Of a stretch of 64,000 bases of DNA, positions 1 through 11,060 are shown one piece after another. The notes beneath the pieces were generated by a model, which had not been told where the DNA came from, made no database searches, and worked only from the letters and a program-made list of their open reading frames with translations. The stretch's first letter is position 1. Every line of letters begins with the position of its first letter. Location: NCBI GenBank assembly GCA_949316495.1, contig OX439010.1, positions 12,074,809 to 12,138,808 on the forward strand. Direction: 5' to 3'. The stretch comes from Amphiduros pacificus (lineage: Eukaryota > Annelida > Polychaeta > Phyllodocida > Hesionidae). The translations under genes and the position numbers were made by a program.

Positions 1-164
1 GAGGATATTTATTTATCATTAATCATCAGACAATATTGATTACTAGTTATTATTCACTAACTATTCATCATCAAATAGTTATTTTATGGTGCAACTTATC
101 AAACATCATTAAATACAAGATATTGTGTGCAAGACGTGTTTTCACCCAAGACATCATTCACCAC

Positions 165-520
165 ATTTATGATAAGAACAGGTGCGTTTATGAGAATAGG
201 TCCATTTATGAGAATAGGTCCATTTATGATAATAGGTCCATTTATGATAATAGGTCCATTTATGATAATAGGTCCATTTATGAGAATAGGTCCATTTATG
301 AGAATAGGTCCATTTATGAGAATTGGTCCATTTATGAGAATAGGTCCGTTTATAAGAATAGGTCCGTTTATAAGAATAGGTCCGTTTATAAGAATATGTC
401 CATTTATGAGAATAGGTCCACTTATGAGAATAGGTCCACTTATGAGAATAGGTCCACTTATGAGAATAGGTCCACTTATGAGAATAGGTCCACTTATGAG
501 AATAGGTCCACTTATGAGAA
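165..520. repeat. 18-bp minisatellite
   Basis: About 19 head-to-tail copies of an 18-bp unit built on TATGAGAATAGGTCCATT, with point variants (GATAAT for GAGAAT, ACTT for ATTT, GTTTATAAG in a run of three). Runs of like variants sit side by side, which suggests local block duplication. The unit is six codons long, so several frames stay open on both strands; these are by-products of the period and not genes. Confidence 0.95.
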
Positions 521-904
521 TACAAACAATCTATGATCGAAATTCACTATATAAAGAGAGAGACTTTATGTTATCTTGACACAATTCCACCAACACTCAT
601 TGTTATCAATGCCCGGTAGTGGTTTATCTTATGACATCACACATTGTCTTTCTGCATCTACGTGGATGCAGGCTGTTCCTGGAGAGAGTTTATTATGAGA
701 TGTTTTAAATATCTTTACATTGCCTTATAATCACCTTTGACAACGAATATACATAATGCTATTACTCCCTGATCTTGTATACTCATACATTCTGGAGTTA
801 TCATTTTCAAAATTGACATAAAAAATAATTGTTTCAATTTTCTTACCAAAATTAAGAGGTTGTTTCAAAATGATAACAATATTTGAAAAGTCTCCATAAA
901 GTAA

Positions 905-1888
905 GAGATAAGATAAGATAAGATAAGATTTTATTTATTTAAGTGACAATATGGTATATACAATGTTCATTAAAGACATTATTTCAATTTCCCCAAAAAG
1001 CTAAAAACATTGAAATTGCCCACCCAGCCTAGAAGGCTTATAAGTCACTTACCCTCCCTCAAACTTATACAATAGATCTCTTCTTATATTGAAAGCATTT
1101 TTTATGTACAAGGCAAGTTTGGGTACTAAAATTTCACTGAACATTACTTGTAGCTGTTCTGTTGTATTCATATCTAGGAATGTATTAAAATGTTTTATAC
1201 AATCACTAAATAGTCTATTTCTTTCATTAATGTATCCTTTGCAATTAAAAATAAAATGGATTTCAGTCTCAGGCACCTCACAGCATATTTGACATATCCT
1301 TTCATCAGGTGGAATGGCATTTTGCCCATAACGTCCTGTTTCTATACGGAGTGGCAGTATCCCAGATCTAATTTGAGCAATATATGATCTCATATTTCTA
1401 GACAAACCCAGATAGGGTTCCTCAGCAACGGACTGTTTAAAGAGTCTATATGTACGCAACTTAGGTGAGTTAGCAACATTTTCACTCCATTTGGAAAATT
1501 CATTGTCCATCATCTTTCTTTCTGCTTCTAATAACAGTTTATTGATAAAAACACCGTCCACATTTCTTTTGTTAATTAATTCTACCCTATTCAACTTAGA
1601 AAATATCGTTTTCAAATCTGAAAACCAGTTATTATTTCTCTGCATTAGAGTGGATTCCCACATGAACACTTGTTTAGTCAGCCTATTGTCATCCATTTTC
1701 AGAATCCGGTACCAGAAACGTATCATCTCCAAATGTCTCCTAATGATAGGTGGTTTCCAAGCACAGTCTCCAAAAAGCACCTGATTTGATGCATATCTAT
1801 GCACCCCCAGGAAACATCGTACGGCTCTATTGTGTATGGTATCACATTTTGCATATGTGTGGTCTTGTTGGTGGGCATGTCCATTTTC
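905..1888 (-). mobile_element. 3' end of a non-LTR retrotransposon (LINE, CR1-like group)
   Basis: On the minus strand an open frame from about 1888 to 1049 encodes the C-terminal part of a LINE ORF2 protein, downstream of the reverse transcriptase core. Recognisable are the block CDTIHNRAVRCFLGVHRY, then a Cys/His cluster (CQICC then HFIFNC) typical of the end of these proteins. The element continues on that strand through a short 3' UTR with AATAAATAAAATC and finishes in an (ATCTT)n-type tail at about 905-935. Endonuclease and most of the RT are absent, so this is a 5'-truncated copy. The roughly 250 open codons suggest it is not very old. The clade is inferred from the C-terminal motifs and the tail. 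Confidence 0.8.
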
Positions 1889-2054
1889 ACTTCACACAAA
1901 AATGTGTCCGTCTTGCCATGACTTTTGAGGTACATTTCACCTGTTATATCTATGATCTGATATTTACAAAACATGTTCTATATTATCATCATGATGTCAT
2001 TACTTTGAGGTCTAGATTTAAAACCAGCATTTGCAAAAAATAGTGAGTTAAATA

Positions 2055-2168
2055 TAAACTCACTGAATTCTCATGACGCAGGTCCTTTACATGACAATCC
2101 ACCCAGTTACAGATTTGCAAGGACAGCAGTTTCACCCTTTGGCATGGGCCTCAGCCAATATGTGAGAA
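2055..2168 (-). mobile_element. SINE fragment (family 1, body/tail part)
   Basis: Read on the minus strand this matches the body of the SINEs seen at 44833 and 45283: GCTGAGGCCCATGCC, then CTTGCAAATCTGTAACTGGG, GACCTGCG and AATTCAGTGAG. The tRNA-like head and the 3' tail are missing. It lies downstream of the GPCR gene, in the same orientation as that gene. Confidence 0.75.
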
Positions 2169-2401
2169 ACCGCATGATCATTAAGTTTTGTCTTATTTTT
2201 CAAAAGTGATGAAAGGATGGTTACTTTTCCTTATTTTCTTTTCAAATCACAGAATTATGGACCACTACAACCTGAATTATTATAAATTATATAATTATAA
2301 TAATTCTGACAGAGATTAAAATCATCTAATGCGTAGTCTGCAGATCTAAGTGATTTGCTTGTCTAAAAGTCAATGAGAAATGTTTTGGCATACCTTATGT
2401 T

Positions 2402-3586
2402 CTAAATCTGCTGCCCATTTTGAGAATCTATTGATTGTTCTAATGTTGATGTTGTTTTTGTCTTTGATTCAGCAAAGTGGCTGCTTTGCTTGTATCTACA
2501 AGTGAACAGCTTTTGAACATCGTGACGAAAGCGCTTCCCACTGACACAGTATAGGTAGAAGTTGATTGCATTGTTGAAATACCAAAGCTTATGACATGCA
2601 TGATGCCCAAGATGGTACACTGCTTTAAGATGGGCAGAGTTCCTTTCGACAAAAGTAAAGTATGTTCTGAAGATAAAGAGTGGACTTGTTAAGAGAACAA
2701 AGGTCAAGGATACACAAATCAGCATAAATGTAATGCTGTCCTCTGATTGGCGAGTATTTGTCATGGTGTCCCTTAGTTTGCGCCCTCTATTGAGAGCAAA
2801 GATTATCGCACAATTTGCAGCAAGAATGATGGCAAAAGGGAGAATGGATGCAAGAACTGTGTCAAACCATTGCCAAGTGATTACCCACCAGCCTTTGCGA
2901 ACAAGACCAAATGCACACATTGCAACCTTAGCATCATCATCAAAAACAAAGTCTGCTGTCCAAATGTAATGGAGATTTTTAATAGCCAGAAAAAAACCTA
3001 GCCCTAACAATGTGAACCTAGTTTTTCTCACATTGCACAATTTGGGGGCTTTGAAAGGGAATAAAACAACAATGAGTCTCTCTATTGTCATGGCTACAAC
3101 AACGTAAACTGAATAATTGCTGATCCAGTTGACAAAGAAGAACATTCCATGACAATGAGATTTGCTGATCAGATTTGGGAAAAAGTTGAAGAGTGTCCAA
3201 TACTGTAGCAAGCCCACAATTATCATGATAGTGTCGAGAATTGCCAAAGCCCCAATATAGTTGGAAGAAGAAGAGTTCCGGTTCGATTTCAAGCTGACAA
3301 CCAGTAAGCTGAGAACATTTCCCAAAGTACCTATCACTGTAATAACAGGAGGGGCATACTTATTGATGGCACTCCCAATGGTGAATTCAACATAATCAGT
3401 AGGTAGCAAAATATCATTTTCAGATTTATTGTCATTTTCTTCCGATGAAAGATTGAGATATGGCAACAGGGTTTGGGTCCTGGTCAATAAATCCCTTGAT
3501 ACTGCTTCTGTGACGTGAATGTCCTCCGTTGCCACCAATGCAATTAGGAAGGTTATACCAAATACTGTGAAACTCAAAGGAAACAT
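2402..3586 (-). CDS. Class A (rhodopsin-like) peptide-type G protein-coupled receptor
   Basis: A 394-codon single-exon coding region. The ATG at 3586-3584 is chosen because the frame further upstream has no ATG and an acceptor-like TTTTAATTTTAG ends at 3592, so a 5' UTR exon probably lies upstream. The protein starts with a hydrophobic stretch (MFPLSFTVFGITFLIAL) that could be a signal peptide, then a glycosylatable N-terminus (NLSS, NKS). Seven membrane segments follow: TM1 with GTLGN, TM2 with ALAILD, TM3 ending in ERL in place of DRY, TM5 with a proline, TM6 with SPLFIF in place of CWxP, and TM7 with NNAINFYLYC. Cysteines in SHCHG (TM3) and AMCAFG (second loop) could form the usual disulfide. 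Missing CWxP and the FYLY motif are common in invertebrate FMRFamide/GPR139-like peptide receptors. The ligand cannot be inferred. Expected at the plasma membrane; the frame is intact. Confidence 0.9.
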   Translation of the reverse strand: MFPLSFTVFGITFLIALVATEDIHVTEAVSRDLLTRTQTLLPYLNLSSEENDNKSENDILLPTDYVEFTIGSAINKYAPPVITVIGTLGNVLSLLVVSLKSNRNSSSSNYIGALAILDTIMIIVGLLQYWTLFNFFPNLISKSHCHGMFFFVNWISNYSVYVVVAMTIERLIVVLFPFKAPKLCNVRKTRFTLLGLGFFLAIKNLHYIWTADFVFDDDAKVAMCAFGLVRKGWWVITWQWFDTVLASILPFAIILAANCAIIFALNRGRKLRDTMTNTRQSEDSITFMLICVSLTFVLLTSPLFIFRTYFTFVERNSAHLKAVYHLGHHACHKLWYFNNAINFYLYCVSGKRFRHDVQKLFTCRYKQSSHFAESKTKTTSTLEQSIDSQNGQQI

Positions 3587-3592
3587 CCTGTC

Positions 3593-4954
3593 TAAAATTA
3601 AAATAGCATATGTCAATTATGTTATACAGCCACTGACAATGACATGACAAGCTACCATCTTAAATTACAAATGAATATAGAATTGAAGATGAATGTAGTG
3701 AGTGTCAGATTTATTATTTTATTCAACATAAGAGTACTGTATATTAAACAAATCTACAAGAGTTTGATTTATGCAGTTCAAAATAAAAAATAAGTCATCT
3801 AGCCCAAAAAAGATCCCTTTGAAAGACAAAATGCCAGTTGCATAAAACTTCGTGAAAAAAGAAAATGTCATCAAACTTAAAATATAAATTTCAGTCAAAA
3901 TAACAATTAACCTTTTAAGCACATGAATTTTTTTTAATGTAAACAACACAAAACAAAACTTGAATGTTTGACCTTTGTTATATATTTTTACAAACGTTGA
4001 CCATTCAGTGACCAAACACTTTGGCTTCATATTGAGGAATACTGAAAGGATCTAATAATCAATATTTTAGATAAGCATTTGCTTTCTGATGATACTTTCA
4101 TTTTATCACTTTTGATAAATAGAAATACATGTATCAAGTTTAATAATATTACATGTTGGACCTTGTTGGTATTTATGGGCAAATGTCAACCTACATTCAG
4201 CCATATTTTTTTCAATCAGCTCCAACAAACACATTTGATTGTTTTCCAAACAAAATGTGTGAAAACTCTCCAAACTCAACTTTTTAATCCTCTTCTGTAG
4301 AGGTTGAAAGTTGGGAAGTAATACAAAATTTAAAAAAAACTTTTTCAAGCACTGTAATTTTTTTATAGTGCCATATGTTGTGGGCAGCAATATATTTCAA
4401 AATATCATCCAATTATAAATTATTTAACCAGAAAAGTTTAAGAACGTCAACTTTGTAAATAATTTAACGTTGAAGCCTACATTTTATTACACACTTTATC
4501 AAGGAGCATTTTGAAAATGAGGTATGAAAAATGTCTAAATGTTACATGATATTAGACAATCCCATGCTATCTGACATCTCGGATGTCATTAGTATAAAAT
4601 ACATCACACAATAAATTGATATGAATCTTTAAAAGGTAATACTACTGGATTCATTTTGATTTAATTTGAAATAATTAAAGGTTTTTAAGTTGCAAGATGT
4701 TCACAAACTTATTGAAACAAAGGATTTGTGTTAGAAAACCATCTTGCAGACAACATTTGTATGTATGTATGTATATTTGCCATATGTAAAAGCAATTCAT
4801 GGAAACAATGAAAATAAACAAAGTACCAGTGTATCTACAGAATTTGAATTGAAAATAACAACATTTACCTCTGAATATGATGATGAAGAGTAGATGTACA
4901 GCTACTGAATGATAAACTCTGCTCCCAAATGGTTCACAGAGAGGTGATAAAGAG

Positions 4955-4955
<1 letters not shown>
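3593..4955. other. AT-rich stretch upstream of the GPCR, no gene seen
   Basis: Unique-looking AT-rich DNA. It should contain the promoter and non-coding first exon of the minus-strand GPCR, but no firm core promoter could be picked. Open frames here are short, lack known motifs and have no splice or codon signal worth calling. Confidence 0.5.
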
Positions 4956-4956
<1 letters not shown>

Positions 4957-5001
<45 letters not shown>

Positions 5002-5007
5002 TGTGTG
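4957..5007. repeat. (GT)n microsatellite
   Basis: About 25 GT dinucleotides with one A interruption (GTATGTG). Confidence 0.97.
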
Positions 5008-5424
5008 CCATGGTTTGATAGACGTCATCAGGATCACACCAATTTGTGCATCATCACACCGTTTTTCATCATATTTGATAATATCTGCATAGCAAGTTAG
5101 AGGCATGTTTTAGTTCTGCTGATAAAATATTATGTGACTTTACCTTGCTATGTAGAATTGAAGTCTTAAAAATTGGGTTTTATACATACTTTTTCATTTG
5201 AACAGTCTTTTGAAATGGATAATATATTCACTAATCTGCATAAATTGTGGTCTGATAGTTGAAAATGATTACAATAAAGACAAATATATCACCATATTTT
5301 AGTTTGTTTATCGGTCAACACATCATATATTAAAGATATTGGTTTCAATAAAGAATAATTTAAAGAGTACAACACCACATATATTCAAAAGGATCTAACA
5401 GTTGTAACATATTTGTTTGGAGTG

Positions 5425-5555
5425 TAGGGTTATTAGCACGAGCTCCTCTGTGATGACGCATAGGATGTGAGTGAAGTACTAGGCATTACACTCCAGTAAA
5501 GGTTTCTTATATAAGCTGAGGCCCATGCACGTAGCGTTACCCACTGTAATTGTGA
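5425..5555 (+). mobile_element. Diverged SINE fragment (family 1)
   Basis: Contains GGTTATTAGCACGAGCTCCTC, similar to the head-proximal part of the SINE at 45283 (CTTATTAGCACCGGTTCCTC), followed by TATAAGCTGAGGCCCATGCA and a decayed body. More diverged than the other copies, so probably older. Confidence 0.6.
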
Positions 5556-5599
5556 ACCTGGAGACCAAGGCCCTACAGCACCACACATGTCTGACATGT

Positions 5600-8060
5600 C
5601 TGCATTAACTTTGAAAATGTTAAACTCCAAATACATACTAACCAGCAAAGCTAGGCCTGTTATATTCAAAATCAGGAGACTCAGAAAAATTTGTATGGGG
5701 GGAAATATGATGGGTAATAACATTTTATTGCTTAAATTATTCGGTCACGTGAATCTTCCTGAGGTATGTCATATCATGGAGATGCCATAGTTTGAAAGGT
5801 GTGGAAGTGTCTAACAATTCTTGGAACTAATGGGAGGTCAGACTCACTTGTAAATAGGTGTCAAAAATATGTCCAATGCTTTTGATATTGGGGGACAAAG
5901 TTATGGATCATAGATATTTGGCTCTCATCATTTGCCAATGTCCATATTATGACAATGTCCATGCTTTGGACATTCCATAGTTGGCCTGACTACGTATGAT
6001 AATTTGTGTGGCACTAATGAGGGGCATTTCCATAATATGTCATATGCCATCAATATACATATTACAGATGAGAGATAATATTTGTAAAGTGTATACTTAA
6101 TCCAGTAAATTATTTAATTGCTGTTTTGGTCAATAATATATAAATATCTAAGCGTAGCTATTATTTAAATAAAAAATATCAAAGGAACATCACGCCCGTC
6201 GTTACCTACAACTATTTCATATGACTGTCATCACTATCAGTAACAGCATATTTACCAAATTACCTTTGTCATGACAGCAAAGCTAGCAAATGGAATGTGA
6301 TTAAATGTCCGTAAGACCTTTTACACTGTAACTTATGCACTGCTGATTCCTTATGAATGTCATAGTGCAATATATCTCGGCTAATGGATTAATGGAAACA
6401 ACACATTCGGTATCGTATCCTATATCATTTAACATATAATTAGTACTATCAATAACCACAGATCAGTGTTCTCATATTTGGTTTACATTCCATTATCTTT
6501 ACAAACATGCAGTATTACTACATCGTATTTGCTTTAGATACTAATTGGTACAGTTGCTCCATTTGATTGGCTGATTGCCTGCAGTAGATATTCCCTTTAT
6601 TCCTTTCCTTTTATTTCTTATTCATTATATTCTTTTATATATAACATTTAAAGTAATTCAACAATTAAAATCTAAGGAAATTACCAGATGCTTCAAACAA
6701 AAGGACATATATTCAAGAGGGTCTTGAGAAAATGTAGAATGATGAAATGTAGAATGATTGTGAAACTCTTTAAGAAAACCAGAATACTAAATATAATTTA
6801 AAATTGAACATTATACTTAGGTATACAATGCGTATGTGTTATTACAATATGTGTTATTAAAATATTTTTCGTGAAGTTGAAATTAAATATATTCATCAAT
6901 ATAAGGCTAAGGTTTAATTTGTTTTGGAACACTGAATCGAAGGATGAGATGATACAAACAGAAATGATTGGCAAGAAATAGATGATTTAAATGTAGATAT
7001 ATCAAAACGGATAAAAAGCAAGAAGACTGGTAGAGCGATGGGTCCCTCGTTATATCATTTTTAATATCAAGAAAACGATGCGGTGGCTTAACAAGATTAA
7101 TAAACAGAATTTCTTTGCCTTTTATACTATTTTTGCTTGTCCAGTTGGACAAGTGGACAACCTTGTCCATCTACAAGGTGGAAGAGAACCCCGGGCTCGC
7201 CATTGATTGGTTGGGATCGTTTTTGTGGCCTTATGTATTCTCTTTTTTTTAGAATTTTCTTGGTTTTTTCGGTTATAGATTGGGCAAGTGTATGGAATCA
7301 TCAAGACAAAACACAAGTTTGTGTATATCTGACGTTAATTATTCCTTTATTTGGCTATTTTGTAATTTAAAAAAAACGATGTATGTCCCTATAAAATTTT
7401 CAAAAACGCTATGAACTACTGTTAAATCTTTTCGTAATACTTCTGTATTTTGCTGTTTATACGAATAATTAATATATTGTAAAGTTTTTTAATTAATATA
7501 TTGTAAAGCTTTTTCTATCTTATTTATTTATCTTTTTTTTTTTTTGGTATCAAAAAGGGCATTACGTGTTTTTTTTTCCTTTGATCCAACGTATACCTGA
7601 CAAAAAGAAGAAAGTCTCAGGTCAGGGTACAAGTGGTAGAAATTAAGAATGTGAGCTGGCATCGTGCTGAAAACGCTACAAACCATTTTCAGTTTCAAGG
7701 AGATGCTACATGCCATTTTTTCTACATTTCCTCAGAGACTCTTAGAAATCAAGTTGGCAAATATATGCATAATTGTCCGCAATGTGAGGTACTGAATATG
7801 ATGCAACAACAAACTGTATTTGATGTAAGACTTACATAAAATACATAATGTCCATCTATTTATTGATATCAATGTATTCTACCAGCCAATATTTAGATTA
7901 ACCATATGTAATACAATATGAGCAATTAACAATACCATATTCAGGGGTGGGAGAGCTCTGAGCCAATCTGTGCAGTAAATCTGAACCAATCTGGTTAAAT
8001 CGCGTCATTCTGGACGCTCACAACTGACCTGGACACTGAACAAGCTGAAAACATGGCGGC
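5600..8060. other. AT-rich intergenic DNA, no gene seen
   Basis: No coding region with recognisable protein similarity. It holds short palindromes at 7136-7163, T-runs near 7535-7580, and scattered short open frames without domains. Confidence 0.5.
7136..7163. other. Two adjoining short palindromes (TGGACAAG motif)
   Basis: CTTGTCCAGTTGGACAAG (8-bp arms) overlaps TGGACAACCTTGTCCA (7-bp arms). The same motif recurs in ELL intron 3 (31171-31206). Function unknown. Confidence 0.6.
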
Positions 8061-8065
8061 CGCAA

Positions 8066-8262
8066 GTTGGGGTGCTGAGGCCCATGCCTAAAGGGTTAAC
8101 CCGTTGTCCTTGTAAATCTGTGACTGGGTGAGTTGTCATGTCAAGGACCTGCGATATGACAATTCAGTGAGGCAGCACTATATTTGCTACAAGTAGGTCT
8201 CATCACGAAATGACTGAAATAATGTTCAAAGTGATGTAAAACCCCAAACAAACAAACAAAAA
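8066..8262 (+). mobile_element. SINE fragment (family 1), head missing
   Basis: Body and tail of the family seen at 45283: GCTGAGGCCCATGCC, GGGTTAACCCGTTGTCCTTG, GACCTGCGATATGACAATTC, GGCAGCACTATA, AAGTAGGTCTCATCACGAAA, ending in GTAAAACCCCAAACAAACAA. The tRNA-like head is absent: the sequence before position 8066 (with GCGGCCGC) is unrelated. Confidence 0.85.
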
Positions 8263-8315
8263 TCAAGGTCAATTCCCGATGATGCCGACATTGAAATCAT
8301 GTTACATTTTCTTAT

Positions 8316-8495
8316 ATGAGCTGATGCCCGTGCCTGAAGGGTTAACGCATGCATTGTCCTTGTGAATCCGGGTGGGTTGTCAAGTCAAGGATCTGCGACA
8401 TAGCAATTCAGTGAGGCAGCATTGTATCTGCTACCGGTAGGTCTCATCATGAAATAACTGAAATAATATTGAAGGTGATGTAAAAACTCAAACAG
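8316..8495 (+). mobile_element. SINE fragment (family 1), head missing
   Basis: A second headless copy about 50 bp downstream of the first, same orientation, about as long but more diverged (AGCAATTCAGTGAGGCAGCA, GGTAGGTCTCATCATGAAAT, then GATGTAAAAACTCAAACAG). The pair could be two insertions or a duplication followed by divergence. Confidence 0.8.
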
Positions 8496-8575
8496 TTGTT
8501 AGAATCGCTCTTCCCAATATGGACCTCCTGGCTTATTTCCCATGCGTACCTTGAGAATACTGAGACCCCTTTACT

Positions 8576-8650
8576 GATTGTTCTTTTTCACGCCCCTTTC
8601 ACGTCTTTTTCACGCCCTTTTCACGTCTTTTTCGCGACTTTTTCATGACT
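8576..8650. repeat. Short degenerate tandem repeat
   Basis: Four to five imperfect units alternating TTTTTCACGCCC and TTTCACGTC. Confidence 0.7.
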
Positions 8651-9818
8651 GCAATTTTGCCTTTTTGTTGTTAGCTGATTGAGAAATATTGTGTTATTTT
8701 GGTAGATTTTGCATAAATGACATGAGGATAATTATGTTATCTTATCATGTATAATGACATGATGACTGTTTTATCATACCCGTCCATTTGCCAACAAAGA
8801 GCCATCACGGGATTACATCTATAGTTAACCAGAGGGTATGAAGGAAGAGAACCATATGTCTATGGGTTTGACCCCCATATTGACATCATAGATATGTACT
8901 GGACATTTCCTAAACACGTCTGCCACTGATGTATGTCTAATCCCTCTTCACCAAATCTCTCAAAATTGAGATTATTTGAAAATGTCATATGATCATTTAC
9001 TCTTTCAAAGGAAAGGGAATATCGAATATGATTTGTTCTGTCAAAAATAGTGTTTAATTCTCTGAAAAAAATTGGTATTTTCAGTATGCAAGGCACGTAC
9101 TGGAAGTCTACCAAGTATGTCTTGGCCGTGGAAGCCATTTCCCTATTGGTAGGTCTACAATATGACCCCATAAATTGGCCCCCATAAATCGGAAGAAGGG
9201 TCGAGCCACTTCTCAAACCAGAAATACATGATATGGACATTGTCAGAGGAAAAGGGCCACAAGATTTGTTCCCATTAACTGATGCCATTGCCGCGGACAT
9301 ATATATTCTTCATGTTCATTTCTAAATTTATTTTGGTAAACTTGCAACGCTTTGCACAGATTAGAAAGAACTAAGAAATGTATGTGATCATTTCTCTTTT
9401 GATAAATAATGTCATGGTGAAGAAAGAGCCGCCAGATATAATCTGAAAATTATATTCCGAACCGACAGAGGGCAGCACACTGCATGCACGCCTTAACTGA
9501 GACAATCTGGGCCTGAATTAGAAACGGCATTTGGTCCTCCTTGTTTTCTTCTAGCTGGGCTGGTCGGAGCAATATCAGAGCTCTGCTCACGCAAGTCGGG
9601 GTTCCGCAACTAAGATTGAATGGTGAGATTGGCCATGGAGATCGCTGAAAGCACACTCCCAAACAGTGTCGCCATCTTCTGAAAGACAACAAGCAGTCTG
9701 TCGTCAAAGCGACACCTGTTGACAACATCACTCACTTCCAACCTACTTTCTTCAAATGGGGTCAGTGTACTTTTGTTTACTCTGCTCTGACACAGTGCGT
9801 GAGTGGTCTTGACTGTTG

Positions 9819-9844
9819 CAAAGAACCTAGATCAAGGTTCTTTG
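9819..9844. other. Short perfect inverted repeat
   Basis: CAAAGAACCT - AGATCA - AGGTTCTTTG: 10-bp perfect arms with a 6-nt loop, itself flanked by GACTGTTG on both sides. Confidence 0.7.
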
Positions 9845-9918
9845 ACTGTTGACAAGTGATAGCAGAACATTCAACTACAGCTCACGCGTTCATTGGTAAG
9901 TTCACTGTCTTTTATACA

Positions 9919-10072
9919 TCATAACACAGGCCATATGCATGTTTTTATTCCACTTAACATGTCAGGCCATGTCGATCATCAGTTTCATTTATTATAATTG
10001 AAACTGGTGACTGGCATGGCCTAACATGTAAGTCTAAATGGAATAATAACGTGCATCGGGCCTGTGATCATA
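9919..10072. mobile_element. Foldback / MITE-like imperfect palindrome of about 154 bp
   Basis: Two arms of about 70 bp are imperfect reverse complements. The left arm has CACAGGCC, ATGCATG, TTATTCCACTTA, ACATGTCAGGCCATG and CAGTTTCA; the right arm has TGAAACTGGTGA, CATGGCCTAACATGTAAG, AATGGAATAATAAC, GTGCAT and GGCCTGTG. The spacer is a few tens of AT-rich bases. No clear target-site duplication. Best read as a non-autonomous DNA element of unknown family. Confidence 0.65.
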
Positions 10073-10162
10073 GGCAACAGATATCCAGCCCAGATTGCAA
10101 ATTTGCAACAAATTAATACACGTCTGTCATCAAATCTTGTTCAATTTGTTGTTAACAGCCTT

Positions 10163-11060
10163 CAGCTGGGAGGGGTTGCAATCTTTCACTTGTGCAGCTC
10201 TCTCTCTCTCTCACATATGCAGTAATTTCGCGCATATGCAGCTGTCTCTCACTGTATATCTATCTCTCACATATGCAGCTAAATACAGCTATCACAAGTT
10301 GTGGCTGCAGCTCTCTCATCTCAACTATATCTCACATGTACAACTATCTCACTGTTGAAACTATCATTGTTGTAGCTACCTCTCACTTATGCAGCTGTCT
10401 CTCGCTGTTGTATCTATCAATTATGCAGCTACCTCTCACTTATGCAGCTGTCTCTCACTGTTGTATCTATCAATTATGCAGCTATATCTCAATTATGCAG
10501 CTGTCTCTCATTTTTGTATCCATCTCTCACTTGTGAAGCTATCCCCTACTTCTGCAGCTCACACTTGTGCAGCTATCTCTCACTCATGCAACTGTCTCTT
10601 GCTTATGCAGCTGTCTCTCACTGGTGCAGCTATCTCTCACTTTTGCAGCTATCTCTCGCTTGTGCAGCTGTCGCTCACTGCTGTAACTATCTTTCACTTA
10701 TGCAGCTGTCTCACACTCATGTACATGTCTATGTAGTGACTGCATTTTATCCAGAAACCTTGCGGGACCTCCACTGGTTCAATAATTAGGTCAAATTGCC
10801 GATTGTTGAAAACAAAGCCTAAATACAGAAATGTATGCATATTGGAGGTAATATTTCATATCTAACGTAATTATGACAACAATTAAGTGAGAATTGTACC
10901 ATTCATAATATGCCAAAAGCGCAATCCATCACATAAACTTGCAAACAAGTGGAGACTTCTGGCATCAATAAATTCCACCAGAAGGCAGGCAATGTGGTGA
11001 AGGAACAGCGAGATCACACACTCTTTTCAGTGGTGAATTTTAATTTTATCATGAGTGAAA
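10163..11060 (+). mobile_element. Composite repeat element with internal 19-bp array (copy 1)
   Basis: Left flank CAGCTGGGAGGGGTTGCAAT (10163), then about 28 units of a 19-bp repeat (type TATCTCTCACTTATGCAGC, 10195-10735), then a unique right flank with GACCTCCACTGGTTCAATAA and ATATTTCATAT. The same left flank, array type and right flank recur at 18563-18584 (inverted) and 17215-17540, and the distal right flank recurs near 61590-61735. A conserved flank on either side of a variable core array is the layout of non-autonomous Helitron-like elements in molluscs, but no diagnostic ends were seen, so the class is open. Confidence 0.7.

Larger units (their letters stand above)
8500..9918. other. 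No gene supported
   Basis: Apart from the short tandem repeat and a hairpin, nothing identifiable. A 146-codon minus-strand open frame (8860-9300) starts at an ATG but has no recognisable domain and no supporting context, so it is not called as a gene. Confidence 0.4.

Noticed and set aside
36-579. Three overlapping open frames over the 18-bp minisatellite
   Set aside because: Six-codon period; low-complexity product in every frame and on both strands.
3587-3616. GPCR start 30 bp further upstream
   Set aside because: That frame begins at TTG and crosses an acceptor-like TTTTAATTTTAG; the first ATG is at 3586.
8860-9300. 146-codon minus-strand open frame
   Set aside because: No recognisable domain, no splice context and not clearly beyond chance for one window.
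9450-9731. 93-codon minus-strand open frame in locally GC-richer DNA
   Set aside because: No domain and no flanking gene structure; could be an old repeat piece.
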